Source: Yamagishiella unicocca
Lineage: Eukaryota; Chlorophyta; Chlorophyceae; Chlamydomonadales; Volvocaceae
NCBI GenBank assembly: GCA_003116995.1
Contig: BDSL01000015.1
Span: forward strand, 1,364,001-1,428,000
Direction: 5' to 3'
DNA: 64,000 bases
Position numbers and translations under genes: made by a program. Of this stretch, positions 43,434 through 55,279 are shown piece after piece (position 1 is the first letter of the stretch; each line of letters begins with the position of its first letter). The notes beneath the pieces were generated by a model that had not been told where the DNA came from, made no database searches, and was given only the letters and a program-made list of their open reading frames with translations.

Positions 43434-46400
43434 TCAGCGCCCAGTCAGTGCGACCAGGGCACGCGTGTAGTTGTCTGCAGCCAGGGTTATCCACCGTAGG
43501 GGGAGGCGCGCGAATGCGATCAGAGCCATCCAACGTAAAATGTGCCGGCGCAGTACGCATGTGCTCCACGAAAAGCAGCAAGTGGGACAGCACCAACCCG
43601 CGTGTCACATCAGTCCCATACCTCCGAACCCAGGTCGCCGTACCCTATCCGTAAAAACATTCTCAAATCCTCGCCTTACGCCGCGAAAGCATGTCCCGCC
43701 CCTGCCATGGGTGCAACCTTGGCACGGCTCACCTGGGTTATGGTAGCGGCTGATGAAACCCTGAGGGCCGTACGCCTGGTAGTCCGAAAGGGTAGTCAGG
43801 GGATGCGGCTGGTTCATGAACTGCAGCACGCTCTGCTGCATATTCTCCAGCTTGGCGGCGCGCCGGGCGGCGGCAGCCGCACTGCTGCGGCGACACGCCC
43901 CGCTCGCCATAGCGGACAGCCCCTCCATCAGCTCGTCCCAGGACGCCAGGGAGGCAGCCGCATGGTCCATGGGAGGCAACCCGTCGTCGTGCAGGCCGAC
44001 ACGGTACAGGGCGGGGTGGTTCGGCAGCATGGGGTGCGAGGCGTCGGCGGGGCCTGCAGGAGGAGTTGCGTTGGGGCGGGTTAGCGAGCAGCCAGACAGG
44101 CGGGAAGCGTGAATACTGGTAGGAGGGTGCCGCGGGGCCGTGACTCTCCAAGGCATCAGCCGCTGGCTTGCTCATCCACGCGCTCAAGGCGCAGACTGGC
44201 CGGCCGGCCCTGACCGCCCTTAAGACACGTACCGACATTTGCAGCCCACCCACCCGACCGCCCACCCACCATTGACGAACGGCAGGTCGGGGCAGGGCCG
44301 GAGCACCGCCACGCGGCCCACAAAGTTGTACAGGCTCTTGTGCGGACCCACGTCGTCCTGCAGCGTGTGGTGGTCGCGGAACGACGGCCACCAGCGCTGC
44401 AGCACTCCGGCCACAGCGGTGTAGTCGCACACGAAGGCTCGCGGCACGATGTCCTTGTGCATGATGACGTTGACCACCTGGTCGTCCGACAGGCCCAGAG
44501 TGGCCATAAGGCCCAGCGGCACCGTCTGCACCTGCTCCATGGACGCCGCTGTGGCGGCGATGCCGGCGAGCGCGCCGCCGGCCGCCAGGCGGCTGCCGCC
44601 GCCGCCGGCATGGTGAGCGTCGTGGCTGCAGGAGTGCTGCTCGCCGGTGGCTGCGGCCGCGGTGCGCATCTCGCAGTTGAGCGTGCACTTGGTGCAGCGG
44701 TCTGCGGGGGCGTCCGCGACGGCGCCCTGGCAGAACACGGCGGGCGCGCCGAAGGTGTAGACGGGGGAGATGTTGGAGGGCTTCATCACGCCGCGGATGA
44801 CGAAGAGAAGCATCAGCACCGTGCCCAGGCTGCCTCCCAGGGAGTGGCCTGGCAGCCGAAGGCAAGGGCAGGACACAGACAACGGGTTAGATGATACTCG
44901 GTACACGATCGTGGAACATGCGCTGCCCGTCGGCTGCAAGCTGAGGTCTTAACGAGGGCTGAGCTCAACAGCATTCCTCGGCAACTCGGAAGATATATGT
45001 TTTAGATGCGGACATGGCAGCATGGCCCCGCAAGGTCCAGTGCAGATAGAAGGCTACGGGAAGGCTGGCAGGAGAGGAAGCAGGCTAATTGGCGGTACGC
45101 AGTAGCACAGGCTGCTTGCAACAGGTAGCATGTGTACATGGCTGCCGGCAGCCCGCCGCGATGTGGCGCTCACCCGCAAAGGACACCGTGGCGTGCGGCG
45201 AGGTCTCCAGGTGCTGCTGCACGAGCGGCAGCAGGTCGCTGTACAGCACCTTGGCCGCCTCATACACGCCACGGTGGATGCGCACTCCTGTGGCCGCCGA
45301 AGGTCAGGGCGCGGTAAGTAGCAGCGGACGGACGGGACAAAGATGTGCAACAACGGGTCACGACACGGACGGAGAGGACTACAGGAGCGGGCCAGGCAGC
45401 AATGCGCCACGCAACCGGGCCCGATAGGTAGGTAACCATAGTGCCCGCCATCGGTACGGAAGCCACACGTGGGTCTAAGTCTCACCATATTTCGGGTCCT
45501 CAAAAATTACGGGTTCGAATTGGAGGTTGATCTGCCAGTGCTCCAGGGAGGTTGAACCCTGAGACATGAAAAGGCGCAGGGAAGTGATGTCAGTTGTGGC
45601 GAAGTGCAGTCACCAGGCAGGCCAGCCTTCGCCTTGTGGCGAAGCGCGACACAAACAACGATCCGCATGCCAATTTCTGTTGCCCGAAACAGTGGCGAAG
45701 CGTGACACAAACAACGATCCGCATGCCAATTTCTATAGCCCGAAACAGCCCATCCATACCACCTCGCTCCCTAGCATGCACCATTCAGCATGTCCGAAAC
45801 CACCACTGTGCCGTATATCTTCCACCCATTCGCCCGGCCCTGTAACTCAACCGACCTGGATGGCAAAGTATCGCGTCTTTGTGAGCTTGTCGTCGCACGC
45901 GAACCAGGCGCTGGGAGGCGCCTTAGTGCACGCCACTACCACAGGCGGGCCGCCCGGCACGGCCGACATGTCACCCCCCTCCAGCAGACCGTCGTCCATC
46001 CCGAAGTCCTCCCCGCTGAGTGCGCCGCCAGACGACGAGCGCCGCCGCATGCTCTGCTCCTCACGGAGCGCCCGGCCGCCGGCAGCGCCGCTCTGCGTGA
46101 CCGCCGCCAGAGGCGCCGAGTCGTCCGCCGGGCCGCCGTCGCTGCTCCGGCGGCGCTCCACCAGAGGTGTTTTGTAGCCGTAAAAATGGCCGGCCACGAA
46201 GTCGCGGTCCTCGCTGAGGCTAATGTCCGAGAACAGCGTGCCCGAGGCCACGGCCGCGCGGCCAGCGGCTGCGTCCATGCTGGCGCTGGTAACCGACACC
46301 GACGCAGCCCCACCGGCCGGCCCCACCGCGGTTGCATGCATGTCCTGCATGCCCGCGGTGATGGCAGCTAGCGCCGCCGCGCCTACGCCGTCGCCCCCCA

Positions 46401-47833
46401 ATTGCTGCTGCTGCGGCAGCATCATGGAGTTCGGGATGTCGTCCAGGGTGCCCATGGTACCAATGGTGCCCAGCGACCCCACGCCACCTCCCAGAAAGAG
46501 CGCCCGCGGGCCGCCTGCCGCCATGGCGGCGCGCAGCTCGAGGTCCGAAATGTCGCCCTCCTCATCGTAGGAGCCCATCGACGTCAGCGCGTGGTGCAGC
46601 GTGGAGACGTAGACCGGGTGCGCAAAGGCCGCGCCGTGGCCCTGGCTGGTCAGGGCCGCCGTCACTGCCTCCGGCGACGTCAGCTGCAGCATGGAGATGG
46701 ACGGCGAGAGCGACGGCGAGCTGCCGATGGTGAAGGACACAACGCCCGGTGCTGCCGACTGCGCGTGGTCGTGGGCCAGCACGGCTGCCAGGCGGGCTGC
46801 GGAGCTCGCCTGCAGGTACTGGCCCCCATCTGCGCCGGAGCCAGTTTGGAAGGCCACCGCCGTTTCGGCGGCGGTCTGGCATGTGCCACCGCAAGTGATT
46901 GACGTTGCGATAAGGGACAGGCGGTGACGCGCCTCTATTAGCTCCGGTTCCAGCTTGTCGACCTCGTAGGCCATATTGCACAGGTCCGCGAGCATAGCGG
47001 CAAACGACACCTCCACCTCATCAGCCACGGTAAGATACGGCGTCAGGGTGACTGATCGGGCCCCCACGATGTTCACAACGGCGCTGCGCGGGCGAGTAGT
47101 TGCAGTGCTCGCCGGCCGTGCAGTGGCCGCGGCGCCGACGTTGCTGAGAAAACGCTGAAACTGTTGGTCCAGCAGCCCTTGCGTGTGGCCCACCCAATCA
47201 GGGCGCAAGGTCTTGTACTGGCTAATCTGCGCTGACAGCTTCTGCCACCTCTCCCAAACGGCAGAGAACTTGGTCTGCACAGGAGGACAAGACCCACGCT
47301 TACAAAGAGCCACAGACTTCTCAATGGATTGAATGATACGTACGCAGGGTGTTTTGCAGAGGATGGCGTGTCGCATGACACTGTGCCAAAGTGCTGATCG
47401 CGGGTCAAAGTTGGCCCGCCAAAGTCGGTTGAAATGTACGCAAAACGCGCCTTAACACAAGGGCCTATCATAATACGACGTAATGACCCCGCACAAGCGG
47501 ATAACAACGTAGCTTGCATGCGAAGTGAACTCGGTGAGCTACTGAACTGAATCGCGCTTTGATTGCACCGACCTGCAGCGCCTTCGTCCACCCAGGCGTC
47601 CAGTGCGTATGCGACGTAGCATCCATACAAAGCCCAGCAGATGGCTGAGCAGCCGAGGAGACGGCGTGCGCATCCGGAGAGCTGACCTGAGTCGCGAGGA
47701 CATGTGCACTTACATCCAGGCTGCGGCGATGCCCTTTTTGCGGGGCCAATGAAGTTCGCGGCACGGGCTGCTTAAATGATGATGCTGTCGTCTCCTGCAC
47801 CGATATGGTGCAGCTGAGGGAGGCGACAACCAT
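43434..47833 (-). CDS. Class 3 (DAD1/PLIP-like) lipase, plastid-type leader
   Basis: Alpha/beta-hydrolase lipase of the fungal-lipase-like (class 3) family, probably acting on plastid glycerolipids. Seven exons, all in phase: 47833-47714, 47274-45856, 45558-45486, 45287-45174, 44848-44270, 44053-43733 and 43474-43434, giving 888 residues. The N-terminus (MVVASLSCTISVQETTASSF) is Ser/Thr-rich like a chloroplast transit peptide. Exon 2 (473 codons) contains a conserved segment (SAWFACDDKLTKTRYFAIQ) that continues as GSTSLEHWQINLQFEPV. The nucleophile elbow is GHSLGGS (Ser578). YTFGAPAVFCQ and HKDIVPRAF follow, with Asp708 the likely acid. The end reads SRYHNPDNYTRAL, where His873 is a candidate for the catalytic His. 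The middle of exon 2 is a long low-complexity Ala/Gly/Ser region not expected in a minimal lipase. The terminal exon is only 41 nt. Confidence 0.9.
45637..45752. repeat. 56-bp direct repeat, 2 copies
   Basis: Two near-identical copies containing GACACAAACAACGATCCGCA and TGCCAATTTCT, in the intron between exons 2 and 3 of the lipase gene. Confidence 0.9.
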
Positions 47834-49933
47834 CCTGCGTGGAATCGCGTGCCGCCTAGGTAAGCCGGCGTTACTACTTGACTTTCGTCATGGTCTAGCC
47901 GCTCATTCGGCTTGCGCAAATGGAGCACGCCAGTCCCGCGCCAGCCGCTTGTTTAGCGGAGGGCCGCACCTTGTTGTGCCGTCCCAGCCCTATCCGGCAA
48001 AAAGCAAACCAGTAAGTGCGCAGGTAACGCGGCTGCACACGTTCAGCTGATAAGGAGCATTTCCAGAGGCTCTGGATTTGGATAAAGCGTGCTTCGAAGA
48101 GGTAAGGCGCTATCCGTTGCAAGCACTTTTGTTGGTATAGTTCTCGTGGACACGTTCAGGCGTTATGGGGTAACTAAGTTGACATGGCTCAATATGACTG
48201 GTCCGCACGACTGGGTTCTGTTGAAAGGTATCGCCGTGCGAATTAGGGTGACGTCCGCACTCATGTACGGAAAAGCATTTCCCACGTCACCGCCGACGCT
48301 GCTACGTACACCCACGCAAGGCTACGTGAAGACAGCAAGGCACTCATGGACGCTCTTCACCCCACCTTGCATGCACTTGTTCTCTTAGATATGTTACTGG
48401 AGAGGCATCATCGGGCGCCCAGCTGCGCTTTTGAGTGATGCGGAAGGCGTGGTCATAACTATAATACGTATACGAACAGGCTTTGTCTCTCACCTTATAG
48501 GCGACGTTGTCCTTTAGACAGAAGCGAAGCAGGACACCGCTACTTGCCAATAAATACCGTTGCACTGCACTTTAAGTGGTCGCTCTTCGCCAGGGGTCGC
48601 GAAGCAACTTTATGTAACGGCCAGGACTTGATGCGGTGGCTATCCTTGAACGGCCTCAAGCAAATGCATGAACGCGGCGACAACGGCATCGCGCAAAACA
48701 GGACACCATTTGTTAGAAGGATTTGTGTCAGAGTCCAACACGTTGGCTTTCAGAATGCTAGAGCAGCATCTAGGTTTGCCTGAAATAGCTATTTGCACCG
48801 GATCTAGTCCCATCCGGGACGCACGCCGAGGCCCCATGGTCCCTCCTCAAGCTGAGGAGCTGGGCCAAGTCAGCCATACCTGCCTAGGACAACTTGCCCG
48901 TATGGTAGGGATGAATCCTCCAGCCTGACAATTGAACTTCAGGGCATGTTGCTTGATCACATCCCATACCCCTCCACGCCTCCGAGTCCCCTCACCTTCC
49001 TCACAAGTTACAGCACCTGACTAATGTTATTTCTTAAATGGAGCTCTGGGCCCCATCCTTGACCCACAAGTTGCACATTTCAGATGACCCAACGATGTCA
49101 CACATTGGCCAAACTCATGTATCAGAGGAAATCACGGCCCTGTACAGTTAGAGGCAGCGCATTGATGCTGTGTGCTGGCACGTGGGTCTATTTGGTTTAC
49201 ATACATGTCGACCTTGCAGGAATGAAACCCTGCCAAGCCCTGCCAAGCGCACAGCAGCGAACAATTTCCTGTCTGCACCGCATTGTTCCATCCAAGCCAC
49301 TTCAGCTGTAACTACTCGCCCATGCTTCACTGCACGGCTCTCAGCACCCCTCCTGCTGTGCCATTGTGCGTCGCACATCCTGCCTCTTCGTACACCTCCA
49401 CATCGACGGCCTGCTGTTCCTCGCGGAACAACGACATTTTTGGACGATACACATAATAATCGACTGGGTTCTTCTTCCTGCGTCTCTTTCAGTGTCAGGC
49501 GATGCGCCTGATGGACCTGCATGTGGCTCCAGCATACGGTCTGTCTGTCTGCACACACACACACAATTACCAGGCACGTGGACGCATGAAAACAACCATA
49601 GTAGTAGTAAGCATAGTGTAATGACCGCACGCTGAAAAGAACCATAGTAGTAGTAAGCATAGTGTAAGGACCGCACGCTGAAAAGAACCATAGTAGTAGT
49701 AAGCATAGTGTAATGACCGCACGCTGCAACCCTCTGCAACAATGAGCGAGCTCCCGCCTGCAGCACACTGCTTTGCCCACCCCACTCCATGCTCGCAACT
49801 CCTCGCTGGTGGCTCATGTAGCTACCAGTCGGCACCGTCCTGCTGACACGAAGGCTTCTTACGCCTGTACATCACCAGCCTGTAACAAGTACAACAACCA
49901 GCGGAGCTCAGTGCCCGGATACAAGGCACGCAA
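47834..49933. other. Intergenic, 2.1 kb; no gene supported
   Basis: Promoter side of the lipase gene. Short frames (for example 48089-48388 plus and 49341-49835 minus) have no recognisable domain, and the second runs through a tandem repeat. Confidence 0.55.
49596..49727. repeat. 46-bp tandem repeat, 3 copies
   Basis: Unit includes CCATAGTAGTAGTAAGCATA and GTGTAATGACCGCACGCTG, about 200 bp beyond the stop of the minus-strand gene at 49934. Confidence 0.95.
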
Positions 49934-50854
49934 CTAGGCGTCTACGGACGCGTCATCAATATTAACCACGTTCTGCACCGGGCACCAGGCGTGGTCGCGC
50001 ACGTACACCCCGTTAACTGTCAGCGGCTGGCCAACGTTCCAAAACGAGAACACCAATTCCCCCGTTGGGGACGTAAACACCGTCGCGGGGTCCGGCACGC
50101 CTGCACAGCTGGTACGGCCGGTGCACAGCTTCACAATCTCGACCTTGTATCTAGTAGCCGACGGGCTGATAAGGCCTTTCAGCGTCCCCTTTAGACTATA
50201 TATCGAGGTTGTCGAAGTCTTCGTTCCGCTGTCTTTCAGGTCGCGCACGGTCGTCAGAGCCTTTCCATTGATCTTGATGGAGTAGTATGGCGACGTCTCT
50301 TTGTACGGTATGCGGTCAAGCACCGGAGACCACGCCCTGATCCCACTGTTGTTGAAGTACGCAAAGTACATGTGCCTCATGGGGAACTCCGCCGGGTCAA
50401 TCGTCCCGAATACCTCGGCTACCGGGTTCATGTTCTTGGTGTCGAGGTAGAGCACGATGGAGTCGGGCCTCACCTGGTCGCTCTGTGCGCGAGTCATAAC
50501 CCAGCTGCCATACTGTTGCTTCTGGAGCGCGTGGCCGCAACGCCCGAAGTGTATGTAGTACTGCGTCGGCTGACTCGGCGCCGGCGCCGAAGTTGGCTTT
50601 GGCGTTGATGGTGTTGGTGTTGACGATGTTGGTGTTGGTGTCGGCACCGACACCACCGGCGTCATCACCGGCGTCGTCATAGGCGTCGGCGTTGGTGTCG
50701 GCACTGGCGTTGGTGTATGCGTCGGTACCGGCGTTGGTGTTGGTGTCGGCGCTGGCGCACCGGATGCGACTGCACATGCACGCATGGCACAGGTACATAT
50801 CATTATGGAATTGTGGATGGGCAGGACTTGGCAGATGACGCAGGCGGCAGCCAT
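49934..50854 (-). CDS. Thr-Pro-linker protein with unrecognised C-terminal domain
   Basis: Not assigned to a family. A single open exon of 306 codons from the ATG at 50854. The N-terminus has a short Cys-rich, moderately hydrophobic stretch (MAAACVICQVLPIHNSIMIC, then CAMRAC) that could be a signal peptide. An alternative acceptor (ATGTGCAG) near 50772 could instead join another first exon. About 60 residues of Thr-Pro/Val repeats (PTPTPVPTHTPTPVPTPTPT) follow, like the hydroxyproline-rich rods of algal wall proteins. The C-terminal domain of about 200 residues reads YYIHFGRCGHALQKQQYG, DSIVLYLDTKNMNPV, FPMRHMYFAYFNNSG, VEIVKLCTGRTSCAGVPD, GELVFSFWNVGQPL and DHAWCPVQNVVNIDD.  It has four or more cysteines and a beta-rich look. 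The rod-plus-globule layout recalls pherophorins, but I do not see the pherophorin motif itself. Confidence 0.6.
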   Translation of the reverse strand: MAAACVICQVLPIHNSIMICTCAMRACAVASGAPAPTPTPTPVPTHTPTPVPTPTPTPMTTPVMTPVVSVPTPTPTSSTPTPSTPKPTSAPAPSQPTQYYIHFGRCGHALQKQQYGSWVMTRAQSDQVRPDSIVLYLDTKNMNPVAEVFGTIDPAEFPMRHMYFAYFNNSGIRAWSPVLDRIPYKETSPYYSIKINGKALTTVRDLKDSGTKTSTTSIYSLKGTLKGLISPSATRYKVEIVKLCTGRTSCAGVPDPATVFTSPTGELVFSFWNVGQPLTVNGVYVRDHAWCPVQNVVNIDDASVDA

Positions 50855-52682
50855 GGACTGCGGCCTGGGTGGCGCGTAGGCAGCCCAGAAAGCATCACGG
50901 CAGACTGTCGCGACACCGTCCTGGCAAACGTGGGCGACGTACACGCACTCGGGCGTGGTTAACCTAGCTGCATGACTGCCACTGCTCGGAGTGCACGTCA
51001 GATGGTGGGTCGAGAATGCGTCCGAGTTCAGCCTAGCATCCCGGCCCTGCCTTGATGCGCAAGGGCCAGACTTCACGAGGAGCTCACTGTATCGTTACAA
51101 CGACTGTGGGTTCGATTCCAGGCAGTCGCGGACTGCCTTGCTCAGGGACCACACGGTCCCTTACCACCAGCGCATCGCATCGCTTGTACGGCAGTAACAG
51201 ATCCGCTTAGACACTTCACGTCGACGCACTTACAACAGTGACTACAGCTAAGTGGCTACAATGTGTCAATCACGCACTGTGTCACGACAAGACACGTGGT
51301 TGGGTTAAACCGCCCTGCCCGACCCACCTGACCCCTACCCACCTGTGGCTATCGAAACGAGCAGAAGCTGGGCAAAAGCCCAAAGCCTCCTGTCCAGCAT
51401 GCCGGCCTGGTGTGGCTTAATGCTGTGGCAGGCGGGGCTGCAGGCTCCTGCAGGGCCGATTCACAGCCAAGGGCTGATTCACAACTATGGACTGCGTGCA
51501 AGGAATCGGGAATGGCACACGAAGTCTCAGAAGCGTTTCAGCTGGAGCAATGGGTGTGGGGTCGCAGAAGTGTGCGTCGCCAAAACCGCGAGTAAACTGG
51601 AGGTTTATAACATCAGCTGCATGATCGCTACTTGTCGTGCAGCGCTAGCCACAAGGTAGACACCACACGGCCGCATCAGTTGCCGGGTGGTCAGAGCTCG
51701 GTGCTCGGTGCATGTTGCTCGTGTGGGACGGTGTGGGCGGTAGGTAGGAGCCGCGGCGGGCGGGGCATAAATGCAGGGCCTAAGGCGTGAGGCGAGGCCA
51801 TTGCTTTACAACCCTTCACTGCAATTGGACGTTGATGATGGGCATCGGAGGCCGTGCAAATACCTACAAACAAGCCTAGAAGGTGACGGCCTAGTCGACA
51901 GCGATAGCCCTACCCAGGACCGAGCTGCCAAACGCCTAGCGCTACGTATGGAAAAGAAAGATGCCAATTGAAGATCTGCGATGCTGCAGCATGTCAACGC
52001 AAGCCAGAAACCACACAGAAAGCGCACCTTCACGGTGACGGAATCCTCCGTGACGAGTTCAGCCCTGACAGATTTTGGTAACGTTTGAGAGATCCACAGT
52101 CATGCCCACCGCGGAACGACGCACGCCTCTTGACGGGGCCTGGCTCGCACTTTGCCTGCCCTGGAGCGCTTTAACTGCACGGGACGCCCGCACAGCCCTA
52201 GCATCGCACACTTTCGCATAACGTATTCTTAACCTAATTCCGAATGCTCCTACTTACTACACGGCTGTTGCCCTATCGCCGGTCGCACTCGGACATTGCG
52301 ACAGTCCAGGCCGCCACTTTCGGCCGGCCTGTTTTTGCACGAACTAATACGGTTATGTGGGCCATAAACAGGGTCCGGCGGACCCGGATTGTACGACCGG
52401 CGGACCGAAGGCGGACCTGATTTATGTGCCTTCAGGTCCGCCGGCCATCTGAGCTGTCATAAACACCCAAAAACTGAAGTATTCGCATGGTCTACAAGTG
52501 TTATAAGTAAGACTTTTCACGACGAACCTATGGACAAAGAATTGCGCCTTTTAGGTTCGCGTTTAGGCATAGGTCTGACTTTGACTGACAGCAGGACACT
52601 TTGTCAAGACATTGTAGTATACTCGGTTAACATAAAAGTATCTCACGCAAAGTAAGGGGACTCGCGCAAGGTAAACGCTCCG
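50855..52682. other. Intergenic, 1.8 kb; no gene supported
   Basis: Flank between the divergent genes at 49934-50854 (minus) and 52683-54757 (plus). A short plus frame at 51771-51971 is lysine-rich with no domain. A palindromic GGTCCGGCGGACC-type motif recurs at about 52372-52445. Confidence 0.5.
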
Positions 52683-54757
52683 ATGGCGGGAGCGGCTCGC
52701 GCCTTGGAACGCGAGTGGGATAACGCATTGGATAATGGAGAAGAAGTTTTGTTGGAGGATGCTAATGGTGAACAGAAAAAGCGGTAAGAAAGATGGATGT
52801 AGCCGTTCAACCATGGCGCGCGCACTCAACCCAGAAGCCCCGCCCAATTAACAATGGTAATAAAAAGTCATCCTGTGTATGCAGGTTTGCCTATGACTCC
52901 GACGCGCGAGCGGATCTCGCGGAACGCACGAAGGTGTCCGGGAAGCCGAACACAAAGAGGACCTACGACTCACAGCTCAACAAGCTCTTGGTTGGTACTG
53001 CACAGGGCACAAATGAAATATGGAATGAAATGTGTTTGGGGGAGCGAGGGGGAGCGTGAGGGAACATGTTTTGCGGTCTGGAGTGTGGGGGGAAGGAGGG
53101 CCAGGGTTTTGGACGGCACGAGTGTGTTTGGCAACGAATCAAACGGTTATTGACAGCCTGTTACATGCCCGTGCGTTGCAGGCTCTATGCCAGAAAAAGG
53201 ACGTCGACATGGGGAAGACCTTCGGCAGGGAGCTTGGTGCCCTCGCAGGAGTCCTGTTCAAGCAGCTCGCAGAGGAGAAGGTACAAGCAGGGTCCATAAT
53301 TACAATGAACATTATCTTCCCCATGGAATGCATATAACAAGGATGTTGTACTTGCACAGGTTGGCTTCAAAACGCTTGAGGGAGTGCGCAGCGCTATCGT
53401 GAAATTGGACAAAACCAACCGCCTGACACTGCCGACCGCCTCGGACGAGCCCGCTGTCTCAGCTGTGGAGGAGTTTATGCATGAGTACGAACTGGCCAAG
53501 GAAATATGTCTTGGCAAGAAGGGCTCAAAGTAAGATAGGCCCCCAGAGTTGTTCTCGTGGGGGAGGAGGCCTTACTAAGTTCCTGTCTTTTTCCAGGCGC
53601 ACGCGTGACCCACACGCCCAGACGGTGAATGACGCTTACGACGAGGACCAGATTGGCAGGGTGTTCTCGCTGATGGCGTCTGGCACCGCTGCGATGCAGA
53701 GACTCGGATGGAAGTCGCTCTACCGGGTGTCGCTTGGGCAGTGTACCGTGCAGCTGCTTCACCACACGGTCACCCGTGGGGATGACAGCCGCTTGCTCTT
53801 GGTCTGCTGCATCGGGAAGCCCAAAGTTGCGCAGACTGTTGGGCCCTGTGAGGCGAAGTACATCAACATCGTGGCTTCTATCACATGTACTATGTGGGGT
53901 GTGGAGGCTACGTCCCACTGGCACAGCTTGTGAGGAAGTATGGGGACTGCTGGCGACCAGCATGGCTGAAACAGCGCTGGCACGAGCTATGCGAACTTCG
54001 TAACTTGTGCTTCCAGGCTACCTCCGTAATCCGACGTGTGAGCGAGGAGCAGGCTGCTGTCTTCTGGACGGAAAAGCAGAACCTACACGGCCTGAACAGC
54101 CTGAAAGCCTTGCTGAAACACGTCAAGGACTTAAGGGACAGCGGCCAGTTTGATGTGTACGTCTCCAAAAGTCGACCAGTGTCGTTCATCTCGCCTGCCA
54201 AGGCGGACCTCGTGGGGGCCAAGGCTGCCCGCTTGAAGGCTGCCTTAGATAGCGGAAGCCCGCAAGCAAAGCGGAGGAAGATTGGCGACATGGGGCGCGG
54301 CGTGGAGACAGCTGCCATGGCGGGAGGCGCCGACACCGCGTTGGAGGCAGCGGCGGGCAGGGGGACCGGCGAGGAGACAGCTGCCATGGCGGGAGGCTCC
54401 GACACCGCGTTGGAGGCAGCGGCGGGCAGGGGGACCGGCGAGGAGACAGCTGCCATGGCGGGAGGCTCCGACACCGCGTTGGAGGCAGCGGCGGGCACGA
54501 TTGCGGTAAAAGAGAGAGGAGCGGGTGCAAGGAAGAAGAACGTGGATGGCCAAGCGGCGAAGCCAAAGCAGGTACCCAACGGGTACATGTTGTTTACGCA
54601 GTCGCAGAAGGCAGAAGCAGCGGCAGCTGGACAGAGCTCCCTGCCGCATGAGCACACCAAACAAATTGCCTTGAAGTGGCGGCAGCTGTCACAGGCTGAG
54701 AGGGACTATTGGAATGCGCAGAGCAAGCAACTCCGGGAGCACCAAACCGACCACTGA
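52683..54757 (+). CDS. Tyrosine-recombinase-like protein with C-terminal HMG box (Crypton-type candidate)
   Basis: Exons in phase: 52683-52783, 52885-52990, 53182-53280, 53360-53529, 53597-53870 and 53927-54757, giving about 526 residues. The N-terminal half (SGKPNTKRTYDSQLNKLL, then LAGVLFKQLAEEKVGF and LEGVRSAIVKLDKTNRL) has the helical layout of a recombinase core-binding domain. The next part (RLGWKSLYRVSLGQC, then QLLHHTVTRGDDSRLLL and GPCEAKYINI) resembles the RGDD/RGE-type start of Crypton or DIRS-like catalytic domains. I do not see a full R-H-x-x-R-Y set, so activity is doubtful. Three in-frame 69-bp repeats follow. The C-terminus is an HMG-box-like domain (VPNGYMLFTQSQKAEA, then KWRQLSQAERDYW). 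The 56-nt intron 53871-53926 is needed to change frame and could instead be a frameshift in a decaying gene. The family call is inference; splice structure and HMG box are better supported. Confidence 0.55.
54300..54500 (+). repeat. 69-bp in-frame coding repeat, 3 copies
   Basis: Each copy encodes ETAAMAGGSDTALEAAAGRG with slight changes; 69 is a multiple of 3, so the frame is kept. It forms the linker before the HMG box. Confidence 0.95.
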
Positions 54758-55272
54758 TTGTGTGAATCCCTGGAAGGCGCGCAACTTATGCTGCGTGTGA
54801 TCAGATGAAGGGCCGGGGCCGCTGTGTGAATCCCTGGAAGGCGCGCGACTTGCGCTGCGTGTGATCAGATGAAGGGCCGGGGCCGCTGTGTGAATCCCTG
54901 GAAGGCGCGCGACTTGCGCTGCGTGTGATCAGATGAAGGGCCGGGGCCGCTGTGTGAATCCCTGGAAGGCGCGCGACTTGCGCTGCGTGTGATCTGATGA
55001 AGGACCGGGGCCGCTGTGTGAATCCCTGGAAGGCGCGCAACTTATGCTGCGTGTGATCAGATGAAGGGCCGGGGCCGCTGTGTGAATCCCTGGAAGGCGC
55101 GCGACTTGCGCTGCGTGTGATCTGATGAAGGACCGGGGCCGCTGTGTGAATCCCTGGAAGGCGCGCGACTTGCGCTGCGTGTGATCAAATGAAGGGCCGG
55201 GGCCGCTGTGTGGATCCCTGGCAGGCGCGCGACTTGCACTTCGTGTAACCTGATGAAGGGCTGATTCCGCAG
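54758..55272. repeat. 64-bp satellite array, 8 copies
   Basis: Unit begins TGTGTGAATCCCTGGAAGGC and continues GCGCGACTTGCGCTGCGTGT and GATCAGATGAAGGGCCGGGG. Copies differ by a few bases and the last is the most diverged. The array starts immediately after the stop codon of the recombinase/HMG gene and abuts the 178-bp array. Confidence 0.97.
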
Positions 55273-55279
55273 AATGAAA

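Noticed and set aside
51090..51145. Possible tRNA because of GGTTCGATTCC (B-box-like)
   Set aside because: No A box or acceptor-stem pairing upstream, and the T-arm does not pair properly.
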